Shown here: positions 25,422-34,391 of the stretch, piece after piece | How the letters are laid out: the number at the start of each line of letters is the position of its first letter | Position numbering within the stretch: the stretch's first letter is position 1 | DNA from: WLWS01 sp965243105 | GTDB taxonomy: Bacteria > Pseudomonadota > Gammaproteobacteria > Eutrophobiales > Eutrophobiaceae | Direction: 5' to 3' | Assembly (NCBI GenBank): GCA_965243105.1 | Contig: CBDEUC010000001.1 | Location: forward strand, 124,001 to 188,000 | Length of the DNA: 64,000 nucleotides | Notes under the pieces: model-generated | What the model saw: the letters and a program-made list of their open reading frames with translations, nothing else | What the model was told of the DNA's origin: nothing | The model's database searches: none | Made by a program: the position numbers and the translations under genes

Positions 25422-26960
25422 TCAGGCCTGCAGGGATTCGAGGTAGGCGCGGTGACTACTGTAACCGGCAACCGTATCCCGATGAGGATTGGCACTCCGG
25501 AGCTTGTCTCCGTCCATGGTGTGTAAATCGTAACGTCCCATTCCCGACAGTATGCAGTACCAGGAGTAGGGCGCGTAGGAGGATCGGTGGACGTGGTTCC
25601 TCAATACATTGATAAAATCTTCGCCACTTTCCCAGCCGTCTATGATGGCTTTCTGGGTCGCAGTAATATTTTCATTGTCCCTGCAATCTTTCCAGTACTC
25701 CGTGTCTTGCCTGCTGTTCAACTTGTAGTGCAGTTGAATGTAATCAATGGTGCAATCAAATGCCTCGTTGATGATGCCGTTGAAAAAATCCCTGTGAGTG
25801 GCCTGGTAGTTTCCACGGGCGAAATGGGTAACAAAGCGGTTAATGGTAAATTGCGTGAGAGCCAGTGCCGTGGCTTCCAGGGGTTCAATAAATCCCTGCG
25901 AGAGTCCAACCGCCAGGCAGTTATTTTTCCAGTGTTCGAGGTTTCGACCTGTACGCAGCTTGATGTGAAGCGGTTTAATGTCCCTGGAACTCTCACCGAT
26001 ATGCCTGCGCAGTTCGGCTTCAGCATTTTCTTTCGTTGTATAATCTGCGCTGTAGACATAGCCCCAGCTGGTTTTTCCGCGAAGCGGTATACGCCATGCC
26101 CAGCCGCATTCCAGTGCAGTTGATTCGGTATAGGGGGGTATATCTTCTTTACTGTCATCCGGTGTTCGAATCACTACAGCGCTGTCGTTGAAAAGTCGCG
26201 GTTTATAGGAAATGGCATCTACTTCCAGGGTGTCTCCGATGAGCATTCTTCGAAAACCCGTGCAGTCCACGAAAAAATCCCCGGCTACCTCGCCATGTTT
26301 TTCAGTGACGATGTGACTGATATCGCCATTGTCGTTTTTGACGACCTCGCTGACATCATCGACGATGTACTCGATACCCGCCGCAAGTGCACGCTGTTTC
26401 AGAAACTCAGCGACTAGTGCGGTATCAAAATGGTAGCCGTAGTCCATCTTGGACGAATCGCAGGGAGGGGGGCCTACCGGCGCTCGGCACTGCCAGGCCA
26501 TCTCGGCGTTGAAAAAGTAATCGCCTGGGTCTGTCGCGCTGTGCTGTCCTGAACGACGCCGATCGCAGCTATTAAAAAAATCCTGGTCATACTGGTTGTA
26601 GCCAGCGGCGATGAAAGGATGAAAGTAGCTGTCGAATTCGTCAGAGTTGGTCCAGCCGGGAAAGTTGATCCCGAGCTTGTAGGTGGAATTACAGTTGGCC
26701 ATGAATTCCTTTTCTGTAATCCCGTTAAATTCAAGGAAACGCTTGAACAGTGGGGTTGTGCCTTCTCCCACACCAATGGTGGGAATGCGGTCGGACTCGA
26801 CCAGCACAACCTGGCTGCCAGCGCGCCCGAGGCTGTTGAGGAACACGCTGGCTGTCATCCAGCCGGCGCTGCCGCCGCCGACGATGACTACACGACCTGG
26901 AGGAGAAAACTGTGTTGACAAGATAGTACGTCCATAAATAAATACGGTGTAATCATCCAT
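25422..26960 (-). CDS. Flavin-dependent (tryptophan-type) halogenase
   Basis: 512 residues from ATG at 26960; the frame continues to a TTG at 26984 but without better support. The N-terminal FAD site reads VVIVGGGSAGWMTA, then GVGEGTTPLFKRFLEFNGI, and STYKLGINFPGW carries the conserved catalytic Lys. The halogenase signature W-x-W-x-I-P is present as CGWAWRIPL. These enzymes make HOCl or HOBr from FADH2 and O2 and pass it along a tunnel to Lys to halogenate an electron-rich ring. They need a flavin reductase, which is not seen here. Many marine gammaproteobacteria carry such genes with unknown substrates, so free tryptophan is not assumed. Divergent from the oxidase gene at 27072. Confidence 0.88.
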   Translation of the reverse strand: MDDYTVFIYGRTILSTQFSPPGRVVIVGGGSAGWMTASVFLNSLGRAGSQVVLVESDRIPTIGVGEGTTPLFKRFLEFNGITEKEFMANCNSTYKLGINFPGWTNSDEFDSYFHPFIAAGYNQYDQDFFNSCDRRRSGQHSATDPGDYFFNAEMAWQCRAPVGPPPCDSSKMDYGYHFDTALVAEFLKQRALAAGIEYIVDDVSEVVKNDNGDISHIVTEKHGEVAGDFFVDCTGFRRMLIGDTLEVDAISYKPRLFNDSAVVIRTPDDSKEDIPPYTESTALECGWAWRIPLRGKTSWGYVYSADYTTKENAEAELRRHIGESSRDIKPLHIKLRTGRNLEHWKNNCLAVGLSQGFIEPLEATALALTQFTINRFVTHFARGNYQATHRDFFNGIINEAFDCTIDYIQLHYKLNSRQDTEYWKDCRDNENITATQKAIIDGWESGEDFINVLRNHVHRSSYAPYSWYCILSGMGRYDLHTMDGDKLRSANPHRDTVAGYSSHRAYLESLQA

Positions 26961-27071
26961 GATTTCACAATACGCGGCAAGCAAGGCTGACGTTCACGCG
27001 ACACGCGCGAAGGCGTTTTCTTCCTGCGAAGCCCGGGCTTATACTGCTGGCTTGAAACCCGCAGGCAGGTA

Positions 27072-28556
27072 ATGACTGATCGAATGATTTCACGACGACA
27101 ATTTACGATTCGCGGCGGATGGCTTGCCACGGCACTGTTGGCCCTGTTCAACCCGGTGAAAAGTTTCGCGATGGGTGTTTTCTCCCGTGAAGCACTTGAT
27201 GAGTTGAACTCGCAGCTGGACGGCGACGTTTATAGCGCTGCTGATCCCCACTATGAATCCTGGCGGGAAAGTGTGAGCTGGCAGCTGAGAAAATCATCAA
27301 GACGTCCGTCGCTGATTGTGCAGGCGAGCTCCGTTAACGATGTGCAAAGGTCCCTGCACTTTGCCCGGCAGCACTCCCTGAAAGTCAGTGTCAGGTCGGG
27401 TGGTCACAGCTGGGTTCACTCTTCGCTGCGCAATAACGCGCTGCTTATTGATCTCAGGGCAATGAAACACATTAATATAGACCCGGAAACGATGACAGCA
27501 CACGTCGGGCCGGCGGTTAATGCACGTGAATTGACCCAGGCACTGGACAAACATGGTCTCGCTTTTCCCGTGGCACATTGCAGCACGGTTGCCCTTGGTG
27601 GCTACCTGCTCGGGGGTGGACAGGCCTGGAACTGGGGGAGCTGGGGTGGTCCGGCATGTAACAGCGTGAAGAGTCTCGAGGTGGTCAATGCCTCGGGAGA
27701 GGCGCTGCAGGTGAGCGAGAGCGAAAACCCCGAACTCTTCTGGCTGGCATCGGGTGCCGGCCCGGGGTTTCCGGCAGTGGTCACCAACTACCAGCTTCAA
27801 CTTTACAGATTGCCCCGCGCAATTCGCATGACCACCGCTATCTGGCCACTTGCAGATACCCTTGCCGTGTCAGATTTCCTGGCCGGACTGGCTGAAGAAC
27901 TCGGCGAAAAAGTCGAGACACTGATGTTCCTGTCCAGCTTGCCCGAGCCCATTGGCGGTCATACCAGGGTTGTGATCATTTCCGCGGTTGCCTTTGCGGA
28001 CTCCGAGGAGGAAGCGAGGTATTTGCTTGAGCCGGTGTCCCGGGCACGTGAAATATCAACACCATTAATCATTGATGAAGCTGTGCCGATGAGCATGGAT
28101 TCCTTACTTTCACTGGTAGACCGCTCATTTTTTCCGTGCCGGGCAGCTGCAGATACTTTCTGGTTTGATCAATCCATGCGTAGCGTGATGCAGGAATTCG
28201 TGCTGCATTTTGCGGAAGCACCTTCCGCACTCTCCACGGTACTTTGCGAAGTAAAATCAAATCCAAAAGTCAGTGCCGACGCTGCGTATTCCATGCGTCG
28301 TCGCACCTATCTTTCTCCCTATGCATTCTGGCTCAGCGCTGAGGATGACGAGGCCAATCTCAAGTGGATGAAAAAAACACAGGACATTCTTGGGCCACTA
28401 TCGGTCGGGCACTATATCAATGAAGCGGACCTGGAAGCGCACCCGGCTCGTGCGGAGAAGTCCTTTGACAGTTCAAGCTGGGCGAAGATCCAGCAGCTGA
28501 GAAAAAAATATGATCCGAAAGGGCTTTTTCACGGCTACCTGGGCAAGGAAAGCTAG
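27072..28556 (+). CDS. Tat-exported FAD-linked oxidase, berberine-bridge type
   Basis: 494 residues. The N-terminus has a twin-arginine signal (SRRQFTIRGG followed by a hydrophobic stretch to VKSFA), so it is folded with cofactor before export. The PCMH-type FAD domain has VRSGGHSW (His for covalent FAD) and AHCSTVALGGYLLGGGQAWNWG, whose Cys corresponds to the second covalent link in berberine bridge enzymes, suggesting bicovalent flavin. The C-terminus ends KYDPKGLFHGYLG, a BBE-domain-like ending. Such enzymes oxidise alcohols, sugars or amines with O2. Its start faces the halogenase start across about 110 bases. The end converges on the small gene at 28565. Confidence 0.82.
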   Translation: MTDRMISRRQFTIRGGWLATALLALFNPVKSFAMGVFSREALDELNSQLDGDVYSAADPHYESWRESVSWQLRKSSRRPSLIVQASSVNDVQRSLHFARQHSLKVSVRSGGHSWVHSSLRNNALLIDLRAMKHINIDPETMTAHVGPAVNARELTQALDKHGLAFPVAHCSTVALGGYLLGGGQAWNWGSWGGPACNSVKSLEVVNASGEALQVSESENPELFWLASGAGPGFPAVVTNYQLQLYRLPRAIRMTTAIWPLADTLAVSDFLAGLAEELGEKVETLMFLSSLPEPIGGHTRVVIISAVAFADSEEEARYLLEPVSRAREISTPLIIDEAVPMSMDSLLSLVDRSFFPCRAAADTFWFDQSMRSVMQEFVLHFAEAPSALSTVLCEVKSNPKVSADAAYSMRRRTYLSPYAFWLSAEDDEANLKWMKKTQDILGPLSVGHYINEADLEAHPARAEKSFDSSSWAKIQQLRKKYDPKGLFHGYLGKES

Positions 28557-28564
28557 CCAGGCTT

Positions 28565-28894
28565 CTACTTTTCCGTTGCAGTGGTCTGCTGCTTGCCCTG
28601 CTCCCTGTAGTAGTCTGCCAGTGCACGGTAGCTTTCCGGGAACCGGGAGTCAGGAACCGGGGGTTGCTTTTCCACCTGTGACCTGCTTTTTTTAAGATCC
28701 TGTTGCTGAAGGTAGTGAAGGATTTGCGCGCGACGCCTTTGCTGTGCCTGTTCCGGCGTGAGTCCCTGGTAGGGTCGAGCCCGTTGCAGGCTTATCCAGT
28801 CATTGGCCGGTACGCTGAAGGACGTTGTCAGCCCGAGCAACAGGATGGTCAGAACCCCTGCGCAGGCCTTTCGTTTAACTTGCCTTCTATTCAT
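28565..28894 (-). CDS. Small secreted protein of unknown function
   Basis: 109 residues. A basic N-terminus and hydrophobic stretch (about 10-30, LTILLLGLTTSFSVPA-ND) form a signal peptide. The mature part is polar, Gln/Arg-rich and helical (LTPEQAQQRRRAQILHYLQQQDLKK, PESYRALADYYREQGKQ), with no Cys and no known domain. It is 42 bases downstream of the MFS transporter and may share its transcript. Coding character is supported by the signal peptide and by the fit between two genes. No function is proposed. Confidence 0.55.
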   Translation of the reverse strand: MNRRQVKRKACAGVLTILLLGLTTSFSVPANDWISLQRARPYQGLTPEQAQQRRRAQILHYLQQQDLKKSRSQVEKQPPVPDSRFPESYRALADYYREQGKQQTTATEK

Positions 28895-28936
28895 ACATTT
28901 AAAGATAGCACAGCAAAAGCACAGCCAGGGCCAATT

Positions 28937-30262
28937 TCAGGTTATTTTGTGAGGTTCTACCTGTTTTACTGCGACACCAATAACCAGTAGCAGGGCGACC
29001 AGGACGATGTTTGCCCATATGGCAATATCGTAGGAATGGTTCCAGTCATTACTCAGGCTGAACATTACCGGGCCGATAGCACTGCCAATGACAGTCAATG
29101 TCATGTTGAGACCGCTTATTTCGCCAAGGTGAAGACGGCCAAATAACCTGACGAAGGTAAGGTTGGATAAGACACCCCACAGCCCACTGGTCGTACCAAA
29201 ACTGATGACAAGTAAATAATAACCCCAGTCATGATGGAGATTTAGAACGCCCCAGCAGCCGATGACAAAAGTGATTAGCTTGACGAGTAACAAGCGCTTA
29301 AGCGGCTGAAAGTCTGCGAGCCAGCTGGCAACAAGGTTAGTCGTTACCGAAACTACGGCCGCTGGAAAAAAATATGCGAATGCTTCTTCAGAACTTCGCC
29401 CGGCCTTTTCAAAAATAGACTCGACATGAAATACCAGTGCCGTGCCAAACAGGGAGTAAAGTGCCAGGGCACAGGCGTATATCCAGAACACCGGGTCGCG
29501 GCGAGCCTCCGTCGCTGTCTTATCGGCTGCGACCGGCTTCTCATTGGCATGTTCATCATGACCAATACCATCGACCTTCAAACCACAGTCTTCGGGTGAA
29601 TTGCGAAGCAACAGCAGTGCGAGAATGGCAAAACCTATACCGCACATTAGAGCCAGTACCATGAGTGCCTGGCGCCAGCCAAAAAGCAGGATGAGCCAGG
29701 CAAGAAAGGGTGCTGCCAGGGAAAAACCCAGGCTTACAAAAACCGAACGTGCACCGGAAACCAGGCCGCGGCGTCTTTCAAACCACAACAGCAGCACATT
29801 ACGCGACGCACTGGTCAATACTCCCTGGCCGCTGAAGCGCACACCAAAATAGCCGAGCAGGATTAATGGAAAGCTAAACCACGAAGTGTGGAGATTGGTC
29901 ATTCCAGCGAGCAAGACAGATGCCTGGTCGATAAAGGAGATAAATAGAAGGCACAGACCAAGCACTACGCTGGAAAGTACGATGGTAATACGCGCGCCGG
30001 CATGGTCAAAAAAGCGTCCGGCGCGGGTAAGAAACACCGCACCACCGAGCGTGCCAAGTAAATAGGCGATGGAAAGTTGTGTACGACTCAGTTCCAGGGC
30101 CTCAATAAAGTGATTGGTGAAAACTGCCATGCCCATGGTTTGCCCCGGGATGGAAAATATGATGCCGAGGGTAGAGATGAGCCAAATCACCCAGCCATAG
30201 AAAAATGGCAGGCGGTTAACAGGAAAGGGCCAGTTAGCGGGTAGTGTGTAAACCGCTTTCAT
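28937..30262 (-). CDS. Major facilitator superfamily transporter
   Basis: 441 residues with 12 predicted TM helices and a central cytoplasmic loop (about 220-250, His/Asp-rich). The family A-motif is RAGRFFDHAGARI between helices 2 and 3. The N-terminal helix FFYGWVIWLISTLGIIF resembles oxalate/formate and monocarboxylate (OFA-type) carriers. The substrate is not predictable. It is divergent from pseB, with about 270 bases between starts, so it is probably regulated apart from the sugar cluster. Confidence 0.85.
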   Translation of the reverse strand: MKAVYTLPANWPFPVNRLPFFYGWVIWLISTLGIIFSIPGQTMGMAVFTNHFIEALELSRTQLSIAYLLGTLGGAVFLTRAGRFFDHAGARITIVLSSVVLGLCLLFISFIDQASVLLAGMTNLHTSWFSFPLILLGYFGVRFSGQGVLTSASRNVLLLWFERRRGLVSGARSVFVSLGFSLAAPFLAWLILLFGWRQALMVLALMCGIGFAILALLLLRNSPEDCGLKVDGIGHDEHANEKPVAADKTATEARRDPVFWIYACALALYSLFGTALVFHVESIFEKAGRSSEEAFAYFFPAAVVSVTTNLVASWLADFQPLKRLLLVKLITFVIGCWGVLNLHHDWGYYLLVISFGTTSGLWGVLSNLTFVRLFGRLHLGEISGLNMTLTVIGSAIGPVMFSLSNDWNHSYDIAIWANIVLVALLLVIGVAVKQVEPHKIT

Positions 30263-30530
30263 AAAATCCAGGGAATTCAGTTAAGTACTTGTATGCTGAG
30301 GGTAGGTACAAGGCGCCAGTTTATACCCTGTGGCTGCCCGCATCACAAGCGGAAAAGTGACGCCGGGTGAGAAAACTGTTGTCGGTTTCACAGCTTGCGG
30401 CTTTTCGCTGGTATCCGGCACCTGCTGCGTTTACAGTATGGAAAAATTCTTGTGGTGCCCGCTCTTGAAGGGGGAACGGACGCTGGCCAACAGCGAAACT
30501 GGGTACCGGACAGGGTAGTAAATAAAAAGA

Positions 30531-31532
30531 ATGTTTAACAATAAATCAGTCCTGATTACGGGTGGAACAGGATCTTTTGGGCGGGCTTGCGCACGTACCC
30601 TGCTGGAAAGATACGATATTCACCGGCTTGTCATATTGTCCCGGGATGAAGTCAAGCAGCACGAGATGCAAAGACAGTTCGATGCGCCGTGCATGCGTTT
30701 TTTCCTGGGCGATGTGAGGGACCGCACTCGGCTATCAGAAGCTTTCCACAACGTCGATTACGTCATTCACGCGGCTGCGCTCAAGCAGGTACCTTTTGCC
30801 GAGTACAATCCCATGGAATGTATCAAGACCAATGTGCATGGCACGGAGAATGTCATCGCTGCTTCGCTTGAGCATAATGTTGAAAAAGTCATCGCCCTCT
30901 CCACTGACAAGGCTGCTAATCCCATTAATCTCTATGGTGCTTCAAAGCTGGCAGCAGACAAGCTATTTGTCGCGGCCAATAATATTGCCGGGGGACATCC
31001 AACACGATTCTCCGTGGTGCGATATGGCAACGTGGTGGGTTCCAGGGGTTCAGTGGTTCCGCTTTTTCGAAAGTTAATCGATGAAGGCAACGATCACCTG
31101 CCTATCACTGATGAAAGCATGACGCGTTTCTGGATCACCCTGCAACAGGGCGTGGACTTCGTGCTGGAAAACTTTGAGAGAATGTGGGGCGGAGAAATCT
31201 TTGTGCCCAAGATCCCCTCGGTAAAGATTACTGACGTTGCCAGGGCCATGGCGCCTGGCCTCCCTGGTAAAGTGGTGGGGATACGCCCCGGTGAAAAACT
31301 GCATGAAATCATGTGCCCCTCGGACTATGCTCACCTCACGCTTGAATTTGATGATCACTACCTGATCAAGCCCACGATCAAGTTTCACCATTACGAAGTG
31401 GATTATGAAACAAATACACTGGGTGAAAAGGGCAAGCTTGTTGACCCGGGTTTTGAATATGAGTCCAGCAGTAATCCGCATTTCCTGGACCTGGAGGAAA
31501 TACTCGAATTGAATAACTTCGACGAGACATGA
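30531..31532 (+). CDS. pseB: UDP-N-acetylglucosamine 4,6-dehydratase (inverting), PseB type
   Basis: 333 residues of the short-chain dehydrogenase superfamily. NADP binding is by GGTGSFG near residue 11; catalytic YGASK appears at about 140, and the C-terminal half has PSVKITDVA and GIRPGEKLHE typical of PseB/FlaA1. It makes UDP-2-acetamido-2,6-dideoxy-beta-L-arabino-hexos-4-ulose, the first step to pseudaminic acid. It opens a run of twelve rightward genes; its stop overlaps the pseC start by 4 bases. The 268-base upstream gap must hold the cluster promoter, but no strong consensus was visible. Confidence 0.93.
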   Translation: MFNNKSVLITGGTGSFGRACARTLLERYDIHRLVILSRDEVKQHEMQRQFDAPCMRFFLGDVRDRTRLSEAFHNVDYVIHAAALKQVPFAEYNPMECIKTNVHGTENVIAASLEHNVEKVIALSTDKAANPINLYGASKLAADKLFVAANNIAGGHPTRFSVVRYGNVVGSRGSVVPLFRKLIDEGNDHLPITDESMTRFWITLQQGVDFVLENFERMWGGEIFVPKIPSVKITDVARAMAPGLPGKVVGIRPGEKLHEIMCPSDYAHLTLEFDDHYLIKPTIKFHHYEVDYETNTLGEKGKLVDPGFEYESSSNPHFLDLEEILELNNFDET

Positions 31533-32671
31533 TTCCCTACGGTCGCCAGCACATCGACGAGAAGGACGTTGAAGCCGTGGTGCAAGTCCTGCAATCTGAT
31601 TTCCTGACACAGGGCCCACTACCTCCTGAATTTGAAAAGGCAATGAGCAATTATTGCGATGCCAAACATGCGGTGGCGACAAACAATGCAACAGCTGCCC
31701 TGCACCTGGCCTGTCTTGCGCACGGTGTGTCAAAGGGCGATAGAGTCTGGACATCCGCATTGACCTTTGTTTCCAGTGCCACCTGCGCGCTGTTTTGTGG
31801 CGCGGATGTGGAATTTGTTGATATTGAACCGGCCACGGGAAATATGTCTGTCGATGCCCTGCAGGCGAAACTCGAACAGGCAGAAAAAAATAACACCCTG
31901 CCCAGGCTGGTCATTCCCGTGCACTTTGCCGGTCGTGTATGTGACATGGATGGTATTTCGAGGCTCGCCGGGAAATACGGGTTTGATGTTGTAGAAGATG
32001 CTGCCCATGCCGTCGGTTCCGAGTACAGGGGTAGCAGGGTTGGCGCCGGCCGGCATTCCAGTATAACGGTGTTTAGCTTTCATCCCGTCAAGGTCATTAC
32101 TTCCGTTGAGGGCGGCATGGCCCTGACCAATAATGAAGAGCTTGCCATGCGCATGCGCAGGCTTGGCAGCCACGGTATTGAAAGTAAACGGGACCGGGAA
32201 CAAACCTGGATTTATGAAATGCAGGAGCTCGGTTACAACTACCGCATGAATGATGTGCAGGCAGCCCTGGGCTTGAGCCAGCTGAATAAGCTGGATAGCT
32301 TTATTGAAAAAAGAACTGCCCTGGCAAGGCGTTATACCGATTTACTTGAAGGTAGCTCTTTGACCTTGCCGAGCGAGGACGAAGAGAGTCGCTCGGCGTG
32401 GCACCTCTATGTCGTGAAGCTGGATCGAAACCGCTGTAACCTTGAGCGAAAAGATATTTTTCTTGGCTTACGTGATGCTGGCATTGGCGTCAACGTGCAT
32501 TATATTCCCGTTTACCAGCAACCGTATTTCGTGCAGCGTTACGGGGAAAACCATGACTGCCCGGCTGCGGATGCCTACTACGAATCAGCGTTGACCTTGC
32601 CCCTTTATCCGGATATGACAGCAGCTGAACAGGACAAGGTCGTGATGAAACTAAGGGAATTGGTAGAATAA
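31529..32671 (+). CDS. pseC: UDP-4-amino-4,6-dideoxy-N-acetyl-beta-L-altrosamine transaminase, PseC type
   Basis: 380 residues of the DegT/DnrJ/EryC1 PLP aminotransferase family. The start IPYGRQHIDEKDVEAVVQVL and ATNNATAALHLA are typical. The PLP Lys lies in FSFHPVKVITSVEGG. It transfers an amino group to C4 of the PseB product; that nitrogen becomes N7 of pseudaminic acid. Coupled to pseB by an ATGA overlap; 37 bases before pseF. Confidence 0.93.
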   Translation: MIPYGRQHIDEKDVEAVVQVLQSDFLTQGPLPPEFEKAMSNYCDAKHAVATNNATAALHLACLAHGVSKGDRVWTSALTFVSSATCALFCGADVEFVDIEPATGNMSVDALQAKLEQAEKNNTLPRLVIPVHFAGRVCDMDGISRLAGKYGFDVVEDAAHAVGSEYRGSRVGAGRHSSITVFSFHPVKVITSVEGGMALTNNEELAMRMRRLGSHGIESKRDREQTWIYEMQELGYNYRMNDVQAALGLSQLNKLDSFIEKRTALARRYTDLLEGSSLTLPSEDEESRSAWHLYVVKLDRNRCNLERKDIFLGLRDAGIGVNVHYIPVYQQPYFVQRYGENHDCPAADAYYESALTLPLYPDMTAAEQDKVVMKLRELVE

Positions 32672-32708
32672 TGGGCCTGACTGGACAAGGCACAGGCCTG
32701 GATAAGCT

Positions 32709-33395
32709 ATGAACAGACTCGCCATCATACCCGCGCGTGGCGGTTCAAAACGACTGCCCGGAAAAAATATCGTTGAGTTTCGAGGTAAGCCAATTATCAA
32801 CTGGACTATCGAGGAAGCGGAAGCCAGTGAGTGTTTCGACAATGTGCTTGTCTCCACCGAGGATGAGGAGATCCGTGAACTCGTGGAAAGAGCTGGTGGT
32901 GAAGTCATTGAACGCAGCCTGGAGCTCGCCAGTGACAAGGCCAGCCTGGTAGATGTAGGACTTGACGTGCTGGAGCAGGAAGCGGTGCTGGGTCGGCAGT
33001 ACGATGTGATTTCCTTTCTTTATGCGACTGCACCACTGAGACGGCGAGACGATATTGCCGGTGTGGTTAACCTTGTGCAACCGGGAGTGTGCGATTTCGC
33101 CATGGCCATCACGCGCTATGCCCACCCACCGCACCAGGGGCTGGTGATGTCTGATGATGGCACCTTGCAGGCACGCTGGCCGGAATACATTGAATCTTCC
33201 GAGGCAGAGTTTGGTCGCCTGTGGGTCGACAACGGCAGTACCTATGCCATGGGTGTTGAGGCCTTCTGTGAACACAAAACATTTTACGGTCCCGGTTTGC
33301 GGGGCTGGCCGATGCCCTTTGTTCGCTCCATTGATATTGATGAACGAGAGGACCTCGAGCTGGCACGTTACCTTGCCGACATTGGCGATTCATGA
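32709..33395 (+). CDS. pseF: CMP-pseudaminic acid cytidylyltransferase, PseF type
   Basis: 228 residues of the CMP-NeuNAc synthetase family. The nucleotide-binding motif is IIPARGGSKRLPGKNI, followed by DNVLVSTEDEEI and YATAPLRRRDDI. It activates the nine-carbon sugar with CTP. In Campylobacter this is the last step; here the gene is third. Coupled by a 4-base overlap to the oxidoreductase gene downstream. It could be specific for a modified Pse rather than Pse5Ac7Ac. Confidence 0.9.
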   Translation: MNRLAIIPARGGSKRLPGKNIVEFRGKPIINWTIEEAEASECFDNVLVSTEDEEIRELVERAGGEVIERSLELASDKASLVDVGLDVLEQEAVLGRQYDVISFLYATAPLRRRDDIAGVVNLVQPGVCDFAMAITRYAHPPHQGLVMSDDGTLQARWPEYIESSEAEFGRLWVDNGSTYAMGVEAFCEHKTFYGPGLRGWPMPFVRSIDIDEREDLELARYLADIGDS

Positions 33396-34375
33396 AAATA
33401 CTGGTACTCGGTGCGGGGTCAATCGGTTCCCGTCATGCGAGAAACGCGAGCGGTCTTGCCGAGGTAATTGTCTATGACCCCGACTTGCAGCGGGCCGAAG
33501 AGGTTCAGGGGGAAAATGTAAATATCTGCACCAGCCTGGAGGCCGCGCTTGCGCTATCCCCCCGCGCCGCGATAGTCGCAACACCCAGTGATACACACGT
33601 TGAACTCGCTGCGAAACTGCTTGAAGCGGGTTGCCACGTGCTGGTGGAAAAGCCCATGACAGTAGATGTCGATGATGCGAACCGGCTTCTGAAGCGTGCT
33701 AGGAAAACTGGTAAAAAACTTTTCGTTGCCGCCAACATGCGCTTTCATCCGGGTCCGTCCCTGTTGAAAAAATACCTGCCGGACATTGGTGAAATACGCT
33801 TTGCGCGTGCGCATTTCGGCCAGTGGTTACCTGGAATGCGAAGTAAGGTCGATTACAGGGAACTCTATTGTGCAAAGGGCAAGGGTGCGGGTGTGATCCT
33901 CGATACCATCCACGAATTTGATTACCTGCAGTGGTTGCTCGGCCCAATCACTGGCGTAATGGCCGATACCGCGCATCTCTCCGAGCTGGAGATTGAGGCA
34001 GAAGACTATGCAGCCATTAACCTGTTGCACGAGAGCGGCGTGCGTTCGAGTATTCAGCTGGATTACCTGAGGCGCTTCAAGAGGAGGGGTTGCGAGATCG
34101 TGGGGAGTGACGCCAGCCTGCTATGGCAAAGTGAAGGTAATCGGCCGGAGACCTGCCGGGTGTTGCTGCTGGACCCAGGACACAACACGCCACGCGTGCT
34201 TTTTGAATGTGAAGACCTGGATAGTAATGAAATGTACCTGGTACAGCTGAAACACTTTATCGAAGCTGCGCGAGATGGCGATGCAGGTGATTTACTTGAT
34301 GCCGAATCTGCCACCCGTCAAATCGATTTCGCACTCAGGGCACGGGCACAGGCTTTTCAGGACCTTCCAGCTTAA
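33392..34375 (+). CDS. Gfo/Idh/MocA-family NAD(P)-dependent sugar oxidoreductase
   Basis: 327 residues. The Rossmann motif is LVLGAGSIGSRHARN, the family EKP motif reads LVEKPMTVD, and the C-terminal alpha/beta domain has DTIHEFDYLQWLLG. Relatives act on sugar or inositol hydroxyls; a similar gene (ptmF) exists in the Campylobacter legionaminic-acid locus. Its place between pseF and a class III aminotransferase suggests that the two make a keto-sugar then an amine, or act on the sugar side chain. The exact reaction is unknown. Confidence 0.8.
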   Translation: MKILVLGAGSIGSRHARNASGLAEVIVYDPDLQRAEEVQGENVNICTSLEAALALSPRAAIVATPSDTHVELAAKLLEAGCHVLVEKPMTVDVDDANRLLKRARKTGKKLFVAANMRFHPGPSLLKKYLPDIGEIRFARAHFGQWLPGMRSKVDYRELYCAKGKGAGVILDTIHEFDYLQWLLGPITGVMADTAHLSELEIEAEDYAAINLLHESGVRSSIQLDYLRRFKRRGCEIVGSDASLLWQSEGNRPETCRVLLLDPGHNTPRVLFECEDLDSNEMYLVQLKHFIEAARDGDAGDLLDAESATRQIDFALRARAQAFQDLPA

Positions 34376-34391
34376 TGCACGAGTTCGCCCG

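Noticed and set aside
34275..34391. Extending the aminotransferase start into the oxidoreductase gene
   Set aside because: The extra residues do not look like the family's start, and homology-like sequence begins just after GTG 34392.
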